Assembly: GCA_013141065.1 (NCBI GenBank)
Contig: JABFRR010000019.1
Span: 1 to 40,469, forward strand
Reading direction: 5' to 3'
Source of the DNA: Bacteriovoracaceae bacterium
GTDB taxonomy: Bacteria; Bdellovibrionota; Bacteriovoracia; Bacteriovoracales; Bacteriovoracaceae
Length of the DNA stretch: 40,469 bases
The position numbers were made by a program, and so were the translations under genes. The notes under the pieces are model-generated. The model was not told where the DNA came from. It ran no database searches and saw only the letters and a program-made list of their open reading frames with translations. This document shows, in pieces, positions 9,293-16,836 of the stretch (within the stretch, counting starts at the first letter, position 1; each line of letters begins with the position of its first letter).

Positions 9293-9410
9293 GTGAGCCG
9301 TGTAATTGCTACAGGGCCCTCTTGCGAATTTTTCTAGACCTGCTAAATTGATCCCAATTGAACTAAACAACAACTGTGATCCCACACAAAACGGGACACT
9401 AACTCAAATT
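9293..9410. repeat. Diverged ~110-bp repeat abutting IS copy A (matches 21213-21322)
   Basis: The DNA directly right of IS copy A resembles the DNA directly right of copy B, outside the element. Shared blocks include TGTAA, GAATTTTT followed by TAGA and CTG, TAAATTGAT, and the near-identical TGTGATCCCACACAAAAC followed by GGACACTA (one G/A difference). The two versions are clearly more diverged than the IS copies beside them. Read on the minus strand, the conserved block GTGTCCCGTTTTGTGTGG looks like a transposon terminal repeat, but that identification is unverified. Confidence 0.6.
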
Positions 9411-9427
9411 CATTCTAGGAGAACTCC

Positions 9428-9820
9428 ATGAAAACTTTAGTCGTTATGATGAGCTTATTATTTTCAATGAACGCAATGGCAACAGGTGGCTTTTTGTGTA
9501 CCGCTAAAATCAATACGAAAGATGCACAAGTCGATGTTCAAATTTCTGGAAATACAGGACGACTTTCAGGAAATCCTCTCGTTGCTGACCTACAAATTGG
9601 TATCGATTGTCTTTCTGATTTACAATTTTCTATTCCTAAAAATCAAATAGTGGGTTACTGGAATCAGGGTGCAGAATTAAAGATAAATGCTTTAAATTCA
9701 GATTTTGAAAAATCCCAAGTATTACTTGAATATAATATTGAAACAAATGAAGGAAGTTTAGATTTTGATTTTCAAGGGATAAAAGCAATTACTACAGATC
9801 TTAATTGTATATTTGAATAG
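9428..9820 (+). CDS. Small secreted or periplasmic protein of unknown function
   Basis: The product has 130 residues with a clear signal peptide (MKTLVVMMSLLFSMNAMA, predicted cleavage after AMA). The mature part is acidic and probably beta-rich, with three cysteines (in FLCTAK, GIDCLSD and DLNCIFE), an odd number for simple disulfide pairing. I recognise no family. The start is well supported by AGGAG 6 bp upstream of the ATG. The gene stands alone, after the repeat next to IS copy A, and ends at a hairpin shared with the convergent aminotransferase gene. An exported structural or binding role is possible but not shown. Confidence 0.8.
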   Translation: MKTLVVMMSLLFSMNAMATGGFLCTAKINTKDAQVDVQISGNTGRLSGNPLVADLQIGIDCLSDLQFSIPKNQIVGYWNQGAELKINALNSDFEKSQVLLEYNIETNEGSLDFDFQGIKAITTDLNCIFE

Positions 9821-9827
9821 AAATTAC

Positions 9828-9868
9828 TAAATAAGCTTGCCGTCTTCTTTAGATTGCAGGCTTATTTA
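9828..9868. terminator. Bidirectional terminator hairpin between convergent genes
   Basis: TAAATAAGCTTGC (9828-9840) pairs with GCAGGCTTATTTA (9856-9868) along 13 positions with one G-U pair on the plus strand. The A/T-rich flanks of the stem give a U-rich tail in either direction. It lies just after the stop at 9820 and overlaps the stop codon of the minus-strand aminotransferase gene (9862-9864), so it could serve both. Confidence 0.65.
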
Positions 9869-11004
9869 TTACTTAAGTTTAAAATCGCACTTTCTAAAGT
9901 TTCATCTTTTTTGGCAAAGCAAAAACGAATCATTTTTTTGCCATCCTCAGACTTGAGATAAAACGCGGAAGTTGGAATTGTCGCGACTTTTTTCTCAGTG
10001 ATTAACCTTTTACAGTAATCCACATCATTTTCCCCAGCTGGTAATTGTGCCATAACAAAATAAGTTCCTTGAGGTTCTATAATATTAAATCCACATTTTT
10101 TAAGTCCTGTGACAAGAATGTCTTTTTTTCGACTGTATTCATGCTTAAATTCCTTAAGGTAATCCTCCATATTCGAAATTGCCTCTGCCATGGCCACTTG
10201 CAATGGGTGAGCAACACAAAACGTGCTAAATTGGTGGACGTTATGAATGGCCTTAATTATATATTCTGGTCCTATTGCCCAACCAATTTTCCATCCAGTT
10301 AAACCAAATGTTTTTCCAGTTGAAGAAATAGTAATTGTTCGTGTGTTGAGACCTGCATAACTAGCTGTAGGTCGATGAGGTCGCACGAAATTGAGAAATT
10401 CATAAACTTCATCTGACAAAAGATAAAAATCATGTTCAATCGCTAGCTTCCCAATTGTATCAATTTCTTCATCTGTAAAAACTTTTCCCGTAGGATTATG
10501 AGGATTATTGAGAATCAATAATTTTGTTTTTGGACCGATGGCATTTTTTAGCTCATTAAAATCAAAGTTAAAAGTGGGTGCATGCAATGTCACAGGAACA
10601 ATTCGTGCTCCAGTGAGTTCAATAGAAGCTAAATAAGAATCATAAAAAGGTTCTAAGACCACTACTTCATCACCTGGATTTAAGAGTGCCAGGCATGTAC
10701 AAAAAATCGCCTCGGTTGCACCATTTGTGACAACAACTTCGGTCAGCGGATTGACTGGCATTTGATATATTTTCTTATAATTATTTGCAATGGCTTCTCT
10801 CAATGGAAGAATTCCCATCGAAGGAGCGTATTGATTTTTGTTATTATTTAAAGCCTGAATTGCAAGATCAATAACCCATTTGGGCCCATCAAAGTCTGGA
10901 AAGCCCTGAGAGAGATTAATTGCCTTATTTTCCAGTGCTAACTTTGTCATAGTGGAAAATATCGATTCTTTAAATTGTTCAACTTTAGTATTTATACTTT
11001 TCAT
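9862..11004 (-). CDS. PLP-dependent aminotransferase, probable methionine transaminase
   Basis: This 380-residue class I/II aminotransferase is of fold type I. It has INLSQGFPDFDGP near residue 30, NNPHNPTGKVF near 167 and the PLP lysine at K231 in TISSTGKTFGLTGWKIGW. The overall pattern is that of YbdL-type enzymes, which transaminate methionine and its keto acid KMTB, the last step of methionine salvage. The gene lies back to back with mtnB, mtnD and mtnC, which make KMTB, so an MtnE role is well supported by context. Related families (kynurenine or glutamine transaminases, aspartate-type enzymes) share these motifs, so the substrate is inferred. The 122-bp divergent gap to mtnB should hold both promoters; none was convincing. 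Confidence 0.9.
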   Translation of the reverse strand: MKSINTKVEQFKESIFSTMTKLALENKAINLSQGFPDFDGPKWVIDLAIQALNNNKNQYAPSMGILPLREAIANNYKKIYQMPVNPLTEVVVTNGATEAIFCTCLALLNPGDEVVVLEPFYDSYLASIELTGARIVPVTLHAPTFNFDFNELKNAIGPKTKLLILNNPHNPTGKVFTDEEIDTIGKLAIEHDFYLLSDEVYEFLNFVRPHRPTASYAGLNTRTITISSTGKTFGLTGWKIGWAIGPEYIIKAIHNVHQFSTFCVAHPLQVAMAEAISNMEDYLKEFKHEYSRKKDILVTGLKKCGFNIIEPQGTYFVMAQLPAGENDVDYCKRLITEKKVATIPTSAFYLKSEDGKKMIRFCFAKKDETLESAILNLSNK

Positions 11005-11126
11005 AAAAATCGGCCTTTAATAGGTAAAAATGTTTTTTTACACTATCAAAACTACAAACTAATGGCCAAAAAAAGTGAAATTGACTATAAGACCTTACTG
11101 ACAAAACCCCAACCCAAGGCTTAAAT

Positions 11127-11777
11127 GTGTCATATATAACGAGTGCGCAAGATTACGAAGAAATGAAGAAGCTTGCCTCTTTAGTTCGTGTAATGAATAG
11201 CCTAGGCCATAACCCTGCGACTAGCGGAAATTACTCGCTTCGCTCAAAGACTTCACCTGAAATTGCCTTGGTTTCAGAATCCGGAATTGATAAAAGCCAA
11301 TTTACAGAAGATAATTTTTTGCCACTTTATTATGCCACTCGTAAAATGCATGAAAGTTTTAGTGGAAGTCAGAGAAAATCTTCTGATGAAACTGATATTC
11401 ACTTAACTATCTACCAAATCACAAAAGCCAATTGTGTTCTTCATAGCCACATGCTGGATTCTCTACTTTTCTCTGATCTGTTTAGTAATGAAGATTTTGC
11501 GACAATAAAAGACCTAGAGTTACTCAAGGGCTTTAAAGGCGTAAAGACTCATGAATTAGAAATCAAAATTCCCATTTTTGACAATACTCAAGATATTGCA
11601 AAACTTGCAGAACAAATAAAGCCTGCCCTCTTGGCCCAGACCAATAATTATGGGCTTCTTTTAAGAGGGCATGGAGTTTATGTTTGGGGAGACAGCGTAG
11701 AGGAAGCTAAAAGACACTTAGAAGTTTTTGAATATATTTTTAAATACTACTTACTTTCTCATCCGAAAAAAAAATAA
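11127..11777 (+). CDS. mtnB: Methylthioribulose-1-phosphate dehydratase
   Basis: A class II aldolase/adducin-fold zinc enzyme of 216 residues. It dehydrates 5-methylthioribulose 1-phosphate in methionine salvage. Visible marks are NPATSGNYSLR near the start, the zinc-binding pair in VLHSHMLDSLL, and LLRGHGVYVWGDSVEEAKRH near the C-terminus, which carries the third histidine. The start is GTG at 11127: a stop lies upstream in frame with no other start between, and the overlapping ATG at 11125 is in a frame that closes at once. AAGG lies about 7 bp upstream. The gene is first in a mtnB-mtnD-mtnC operon, 17 bp ahead of mtnD. The isomerase (mtnA) and kinase or phosphorylase that supply its substrate are not in the window. 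Confidence 0.94.
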   Translation: MSYITSAQDYEEMKKLASLVRVMNSLGHNPATSGNYSLRSKTSPEIALVSESGIDKSQFTEDNFLPLYYATRKMHESFSGSQRKSSDETDIHLTIYQITKANCVLHSHMLDSLLFSDLFSNEDFATIKDLELLKGFKGVKTHELEIKIPIFDNTQDIAKLAEQIKPALLAQTNNYGLLLRGHGVYVWGDSVEEAKRHLEVFEYIFKYYLLSHPKKK

Positions 11778-11794
11778 AACATTAAGGTATAATT

Positions 11795-12316
11795 ATGGCC
11801 AAGCTTTTTTTTCCCAAAACAAATGAAACAATAACTGATTTTAATCAAATTAAATCTTATCTTAATGCTAATAAAATACTCATCGAAAAATGGGAAGCAA
11901 GCACTCAACTCTCAATCGATGCCACACAAGAAGAAGTCTTAAAAGCTTTTGAACATGAATTAAAACCATTCATGGAAAACAATGGTTTTAAAACCGCTGA
12001 TGTCATTAATGTACATCCCAAAACAGAAAACTTACTTGCGATAAGAGAAAAATTCATGAAAGAGCATCGCCATAGTGACGATGAAGTCAGATTTTTCGTT
12101 GATGGTGAAGGTATTTTTTGGTTTCACCTAGACAATGAAGACGTCGTTGCCGTTACCTGTACTGCTGGAGATTTTATCTCTGTTCCAAAAAATTTTAGGC
12201 ATTGGTTTGATCTTCATCCTCAATACTTTGTAAAAGCAATACGAATTTTTACTAACATCGAGGGCTGGGTTCCTCACTACACTGATTCAGGTGTTGATCA
12301 AAAATATAACCCATGA
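11795..12316 (+). CDS. mtnD: Acireductone dioxygenase
   Basis: A 173-residue cupin metalloenzyme of methionine salvage. It oxidises 1,2-dihydroxy-3-keto-5-methylthiopentene to KMTB and formate when Fe is bound; the Ni form takes an off-pathway route. The metal ligands are visible: H91, H93 and E97 in KEHRHSDDEVRFFVDGEG, and H136 in PKNFRHWFDL. The length fits bacterial acireductone dioxygenases. The gene follows mtnB by 17 bp and overlaps mtnC by 4 bp (ATGA at 12313-12316), so these are co-transcribed and probably translationally coupled. Confidence 0.96.
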   Translation: MAKLFFPKTNETITDFNQIKSYLNANKILIEKWEASTQLSIDATQEEVLKAFEHELKPFMENNGFKTADVINVHPKTENLLAIREKFMKEHRHSDDEVRFFVDGEGIFWFHLDNEDVVAVTCTAGDFISVPKNFRHWFDLHPQYFVKAIRIFTNIEGWVPHYTDSGVDQKYNP

Positions 12317-12987
12317 AATTTATTTTAACTGATATAGAAGGTACAACCACATCAATTAGCTTTGTTCATGATGAACTCTTTCCTTATTCAAAAGAAAGAA
12401 TGAGTGAATTCTTAAAGCAGAACTATGAAAAACCTGAAGTCATAAAATGTATTGATCAAGTTAAAGATACTGTTTTAAATGAACAAAATAAAATGATGAC
12501 TAATATTGAGGTCTCAGAACAACTCATTGAGTGGATTAACTTAGACCGCAAGCATCCGGCCCTTAAAGAATTGCAAGGTTTGATTTGGGAAAAAGGATAT
12601 GAATCTGGTGAAATTAAAGGCCATGTTTATGAAGATGTCATGCCGGCTCTCAAGAAATGGAAAGACAATGGAATCACTTTAGCAATCTACTCATCTGGAT
12701 CGGTTAAAGCCCAAAAGTTACTTTTCCAGTATTCAACAAAAGGAAATTTATTATCTTTCTTTTCTCATCAATTTGATACGGCCGTTGGAAATAAAAGAGA
12801 AGTCTCATCTTACAAAAAAATAGCTACAGAGCTCAATTGCCTTGCTTCAGACATACTTTTTCTCTCAGACATTAAAGAAGAGCTAGATGCGGCCCGAGAA
12901 GCAGGTATGAAAACTATTCAACTGGTTCGTGATGATCAAGTTATAATTGGAAATCATCCACAGGCTAAAAGCTTTTCTACTATTTAA
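12313..12987 (+). CDS. mtnC: Enolase-phosphatase E1
   Basis: A HAD-superfamily enzyme of 224 residues that enolises and dephosphorylates 2,3-diketo-5-methylthiopentyl 1-phosphate, producing the substrate of MtnD. Motif I is MKFILTDIEGTTTSISFVHD, with D7 as nucleophile and E9 in the place where other HAD phosphatases have Asp, which is characteristic of E1. Motif II is YSSGSVKAQKLL, and LFLSDIKEELDAAREAGM holds the C-terminal acidic motif. It overlaps mtnD by 4 bp at its start and overlaps the convergent beta-barrel gene by 4 bp at its stop. Confidence 0.96.
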   Translation: MKFILTDIEGTTTSISFVHDELFPYSKERMSEFLKQNYEKPEVIKCIDQVKDTVLNEQNKMMTNIEVSEQLIEWINLDRKHPALKELQGLIWEKGYESGEIKGHVYEDVMPALKKWKDNGITLAIYSSGSVKAQKLLFQYSTKGNLLSFFSHQFDTAVGNKREVSSYKKIATELNCLASDILFLSDIKEELDAAREAGMKTIQLVRDDQVIIGNHPQAKSFSTI

Positions 12988-13970
12988 AATCGCCACCAAA
13001 AATCTAAATTTAAGAGATAGCCTTGTTTACCAACCTCAAACAAAGAGAAGTCATTTGAAGAGACCCCTAACATTGTATGGAATTCTTTATCCACGATATA
13101 ATATCCTATCACACCACCCACTTTCTTTTTATTAACATCCACTTTGGGTCCAAATAGGAGACGGTTCCAATTAGAAAATAAATATCCATAAGAAAGAGAG
13201 AGTTCAAGGTTTAAATTCTTAAGGTATTCATCAGAATTATAAAGATATTCGTCTTCGGGTTTCTGGGTAAAAACACGCAACTTCATATATGAATTAAAAC
13301 TTGAATTTGTTACCATATCTAAATAACCTGTTAATTGGTAAGACCCTCGTTTTTTTTCTGGGAAAAATTGAAAACCGTTCTCAACTGAAAATTCAAATTC
13401 ATCATTTTTGTAAAGTGTATTTTTCAAAGAAAGATTAGGTATATTAAACATAATCGAAATTAAATTTGTATTCACTTGAAAACGAGATGTAATTCCATAA
13501 CTCAGCATCGAAGGCCCTACCAGATATTCATTTTTCACTAAGTTTGAAGCAGTGAAACCTTGGGCTATGCCAGTATAGACAAGAGGACGATATTTTGATG
13601 AGACTTTTTTTTCATTGTGATAAAAAAGATCATGGCGAGCTGGAAAATTCTCATTACTTGATGAAGTTAGATCAGCTTTTCGAAGAAAATTTTCCGGTCT
13701 AATAATTCCACTCTTGTTATGAGTCTCAATTGTGGCAGTGAATGAAGATTCACCTAAGTTTACAAGCTCTGCTCGGGCATAACCGAGTACAGACTTACTT
13801 TCATGAGAGTAAATAAGAAGAATATCTCCTGATTCAATTTCAATATTTGGGTCAAGTTTTTCTATCTTTATCACTTCATCACTTAAAATTTGTGTGATGA
13901 CAAACTCCTTTTCATATGAATAAAGAAAAGGAGAGAAAGTGAAAAAAGACAATGCAAGAATGAATTTCAT
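12984..13970 (-). CDS. Probable outer-membrane beta-barrel protein, function unknown
   Basis: The 328-residue product starts with a signal peptide (MKFILALSFFTFSPFLYSY). Residues 20-110 look like a small soluble beta domain with alternating hydrophobic and polar positions. The remainder has aromatic-rich alternating strands, and the chain ends in NLDFWWRF. A terminal Phe after aromatic residues is the usual signal for outer-membrane barrel assembly. I recognise no named family. The gene is convergent with mtnC (4-bp stop overlap) and divergent from the MaoC-like gene, so it is probably transcribed alone. The barrel assignment is inferred from the sequence pattern only. Confidence 0.75.
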   Translation of the reverse strand: MKFILALSFFTFSPFLYSYEKEFVITQILSDEVIKIEKLDPNIEIESGDILLIYSHESKSVLGYARAELVNLGESSFTATIETHNKSGIIRPENFLRKADLTSSSNENFPARHDLFYHNEKKVSSKYRPLVYTGIAQGFTASNLVKNEYLVGPSMLSYGITSRFQVNTNLISIMFNIPNLSLKNTLYKNDEFEFSVENGFQFFPEKKRGSYQLTGYLDMVTNSSFNSYMKLRVFTQKPEDEYLYNSDEYLKNLNLELSLSYGYLFSNWNRLLFGPKVDVNKKKVGGVIGYYIVDKEFHTMLGVSSNDFSLFEVGKQGYLLNLDFWWRF

Positions 13971-14018
13971 TAATTACACTTCCTTAGTAAACATATTTAT
14001 TAAACAAGGAAAATAAAA

Positions 14019-14408
14019 ATGCATATTGGTGAAATCTATTCTGAGAAACTTATCATAAAATCAGAACTTATTCAAAAATTTGCTGATTTTTCAGGTGATT
14101 ATAATCCGATACATTTTGAAGATGAAGCGGCCATAAAAAGGGGCTTCAAAGGGAGAATCGCTCACGGGATGGTTGCCGCCTCTCATTTTTCAAAAATTTT
14201 TGCCAACGAGTTTCCAGGCCCTGGAACGATTTATCTAAACCAAACACTGACGTTTCATGCACCAGTCTATGTAAATGAAGAACTAAGCTATGAACTGGAA
14301 GTTTTATCACAAAAAGAAGGAAAACCAATATTCACAGTAAAAACGATTGCTATGGGATCCGATGGAAAGTTGCGAATTTCTGGTGAAGCAATAATCAAGA
14401 TTCCTTAG
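14019..14408 (+). CDS. MaoC-like (R)-specific enoyl-CoA hydratase
   Basis: A 129-residue single hot-dog-fold protein. The hydratase-2 motif is visible: FSGDYNPIHFEDEAA provides the catalytic Asp and His, and KGRIAHGMVAASHFSKI continues the motif. The length matches PhaJ-type hydratases, which interconvert enoyl-CoA and (R)-3-hydroxyacyl-CoA, linking beta-oxidation to lipid or polyester synthesis. AAGGA upstream supports the ATG at 14019. No other fatty-acid gene adjoins it, so the physiological substrate is open. Its stop overlaps that of the convergent YkgJ-type gene by 4 bp. Confidence 0.92.
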   Translation: MHIGEIYSEKLIIKSELIQKFADFSGDYNPIHFEDEAAIKRGFKGRIAHGMVAASHFSKIFANEFPGPGTIYLNQTLTFHAPVYVNEELSYELEVLSQKEGKPIFTVKTIAMGSDGKLRISGEAIIKIP

Positions 14409-14998
14409 TTTGAATTTTCATACATTGAAGCTAATAAAACTTTTTCTAAAATCATTCTAAATGACCTATTAATGGGATATTCCATTTCAAGAAACTGTGG
14501 ATCAAGTGCAATCAAGCGATTTTTACAAATATCAATTAAGGGAATATTTTTATTTTCACCTTTGTATCCATTATATTCATTAGGCCCATACTCTTTAATA
14601 AGATTACATACAAAAAGCTCAATCTCACTATTTTTTTCATGCCTGCCGTAGACTCCAAAAGTTCGACATGTCAGGGGGCGATACTTATATTCGGAGCATG
14701 ATGCTTGGTAGTTTTCTTCATTAGAAACATTTAAAAAAAGACATCTTTTATCTTCTGTTTCAAGGCTTTTATCATAAAAGGCTTGTGCTTGACCCCGAAC
14801 GAGTAATTCCATTGCCAATGGCAACAATTCAATCGGTGAACAATAAATATCTGGCTTAAAACAACATTTCCCGCAACCACTCACACAATTTAATTTTGAT
14901 TCTTTTTGAAATCGTGAAAAGTCCTCAGTAATATTAGAGTATTCATCGAGAATATCTTGGGCAAGCTTATGACTGCGCTTTAGGCTGAAAGAGTTCAT
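14405..14998 (-). CDS. YkgJ-family cysteine-cluster protein
   Basis: A 197-residue cytosolic protein with an N-terminal cysteine cluster: C38, C42, C45 and C46 in NCVSGCGKCCFKPDIYCSPIE, plus further cysteines in CSEYKYRPLTCRTFGVYG. This layout is that of the YkgJ (UPF0153) family, thought to bind a metal such as zinc or an Fe-S cluster; the exact function is unknown. Its first codons overlap the end of the upstream Wzz-like gene by 32 bp, so the two are probably co-transcribed. No better internal start is evident. Confidence 0.85.
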   Translation of the reverse strand: MNSFSLKRSHKLAQDILDEYSNITEDFSRFQKESKLNCVSGCGKCCFKPDIYCSPIELLPLAMELLVRGQAQAFYDKSLETEDKRCLFLNVSNEENYQASCSEYKYRPLTCRTFGVYGRHEKNSEIELFVCNLIKEYGPNEYNGYKGENKNIPLIDICKNRLIALDPQFLEMEYPINRSFRMILEKVLLASMYENSN

Positions 14999-16187
14999 AT
15001 AAATAGATACTAAAGACTCCTGTGACTTGTGACAACATCAAAGATATTAAAATCATCACCATCAGTGAAGGACTTGACTTGACTCTAGAAATTCGTTCTC
15101 TTTCCAAAACATCCACTTTGTTTCTGACATAAGTCTTTTGTAAGCCAATTCGAGCAAGACTATCATTTAATGATGCAAACATTTTATATTCAAAATCATG
15201 ACTGGCATTCATTTTCTGAATTTCATACTGCATAGGAACGAGTCCAGTCTTTTGGCTTTCATAACTTCTTAAATACGTCTGATAGGTCTTTAACTCAATA
15301 TCCAAGTCCTTATTTTGCTCTTGAAGCATTTTCACTTGAGAAGATTCATTAAATTTACTGATAACTCCTAAGTCCTGGCCGCCTCGTTCTTTTATTTTAT
15401 CGTTAAGTGACTTAATCCTGCTTTCATTGTTTGAAATGGCAATTTTAGTATCATTAATGTTCTTTTTTAATTCACTAATGTATTTAGAGCTATCACCTTT
15501 TTCCATATCGACAGACAGTATTTGATTTTTTTGTAACTTTTTAACAGTTGAATTTTCAATTCCATCTAACCTAGTGCGAACATTTTGAATTTCAAGAGCA
15601 AAATAACTCTCGGCCCGATTTAAATCATCTAACTCTCGATCAATAATATTTTTCTGTGCTTCTAAGAGTGCTTCATTAACAATAACCACCGACAATTCTC
15701 TATTATATGTTTTTGAACTAATAACAAGAACTCCACCTTTTGATTTTGAAAAATTTATTAATCCAGAAAGAACATTGGCCACATCATGTGGAAACTCACT
15801 ATCTGTTTCGCTTCCGCGAATTTTTTTAAAAAAAGTTGTTAATACTGGATAATTATTTTCATTCTTTAAAGAGATTAGTCTTTTTGCAAGATTGACGTAG
15901 AATTCGTGAGTGTCTAAAACGGTCTCTGCACTTTCCAAAACATCCTCGCCCTTAGCATCTGGAGATGAGTCTGTTCCAGGGCCTGCGACTGAGCTTAAAA
16001 CCAATTGTAGTTGACTATTGCGAACATCTTTTATTATTAATTTGCCTGTTCCTGGGTACATAGGAAAAAACTTGTGCTTTATTAATGCACCCAACATAAA
16101 AACTAAAGCTAAAATAAGCAAATACCTCCATCTTTTTGTAAAGATTTGGAGCAATTGATTCAAAGTAATTTCTTCGTTTGGACTCAT
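14967..16187 (-). CDS. Wzz/GumC-like polysaccharide chain-length or co-polymerase protein
   Basis: A 406-residue inner-membrane protein with the classic co-polymerase plan. An N-terminal cytoplasmic stub (ITLNQLLQIFTKRWRYLLIL) leads into a membrane helix and a large periplasmic region with long coiled coil (about residues 190-330). A second membrane helix lies near the C-terminus (SPSLMVMILISLMLSQVTGV). There is no C-terminal tyrosine-kinase domain. Such proteins set chain length in O-antigen, capsule or exopolysaccharide synthesis. The start follows AGGA 5 bp upstream. The gene is divergent from an SLBB-domain gene and a Wzy/WaaL-like gene, which supports a shared polysaccharide role. Confidence 0.85.
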   Translation of the reverse strand: MSPNEEITLNQLLQIFTKRWRYLLILALVFMLGALIKHKFFPMYPGTGKLIIKDVRNSQLQLVLSSVAGPGTDSSPDAKGEDVLESAETVLDTHEFYVNLAKRLISLKNENNYPVLTTFFKKIRGSETDSEFPHDVANVLSGLINFSKSKGGVLVISSKTYNRELSVVIVNEALLEAQKNIIDRELDDLNRAESYFALEIQNVRTRLDGIENSTVKKLQKNQILSVDMEKGDSSKYISELKKNINDTKIAISNNESRIKSLNDKIKERGGQDLGVISKFNESSQVKMLQEQNKDLDIELKTYQTYLRSYESQKTGLVPMQYEIQKMNASHDFEYKMFASLNDSLARIGLQKTYVRNKVDVLERERISRVKSSPSLMVMILISLMLSQVTGVFSIYLYELFQPKAQS

Positions 16188-16308
16188 TAGATTCCTAATT
16201 TTTAAACCTATCGTCTTTTAAATCAAAGTCTATAGCTCTTAATATTTTCAGTGTAAAAAAATCTGTTAAACTGGAGTTAAGCAAATTTGAAATTCTGGAG
16301 TTTATAAA

Positions 16309-16836
16309 ATGAGATCATTGATTACCGGCCTAATTATCTACAGTACCCTTTGCTCTCAAGTATTTTCAGCAACGACCAATGAACAATCGAAAGGACCTAA
16401 GTATGGAATGAGCTCACCAAGTGAATTTGTCTTCGAATCCTATCCGAATCAAGACTTGATCCCTATTCGCCTTTTAGGTGCAGTAAAAAATGCGGGACTT
16501 TATCACATACCAGCAAACATGAAACTCACCACCCTATTATCACTTGCAGGGGGAACGAACAATGAAGCAGATTTAGAAAACATTGTCATAGGTAATGATC
16601 AAAAAAATATCATCGCATCTAACGGTGAAGAAAAAAAGAGTTTGAATCTGAACTTAGAAGAAATTCTAAAAGAAGGTGCTAAAAATGATTATACATTGTC
16701 TCCTAATGACATTGTATTGATTAAAAACAAAAGCCCTTTAATCAGCAACGACTCATTTAGAATTATCTCAATCGTTTCCGTCGTTTTAACTACTCTCTTA
16801 ACAGCCGTGATTATTAAAGACAAAATATATGATTGA
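16309..16836 (+). CDS. SLBB-domain polysaccharide export-type protein, short form
   Basis: The 175-residue product has a signal peptide (LITGLIIYSTLCSQVFSA), one SLBB domain (about residues 50-140: IRLLGAVKNAGLYHIPANMK, then LTTLLSLAGGTNNEADLENI) and a C-terminal membrane helix (FRIISIVSVVLTTLLTAVII). Wza-type export proteins normally also have a polysaccharide-export domain before the SLBB repeat and run to 350 residues or more. Here that domain is absent and the C-terminal anchor is extra. It may be a periplasmic coupling protein rather than an outer-membrane channel. The gene overlaps the next by 8 bp, so they form an operon. Confidence 0.8.
   Translation: MRSLITGLIIYSTLCSQVFSATTNEQSKGPKYGMSSPSEFVFESYPNQDLIPIRLLGAVKNAGLYHIPANMKLTTLLSLAGGTNNEADLENIVIGNDQKNIIASNGEEKKSLNLNLEEILKEGAKNDYTLSPNDIVLIKNKSPLISNDSFRIISIVSVVLTTLLTAVIIKDKIYD

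Noticed and set aside
7645..9300. Target-site duplication around IS copies A and B
   Set aside because: I compared 10-12 bases on each side of both copies and found no direct repeat.
11005..11126. SAM-type riboswitch in front of the methionine-salvage genes
   Set aside because: The 122-bp gap has no recognisable SAM-riboswitch core and no terminator hairpin.
16425..16445. TTCGAATCC resembling a tRNA T-loop
   Set aside because: It lies inside the SLBB-domain gene, and no acceptor stem or anticodon arm surrounds it.
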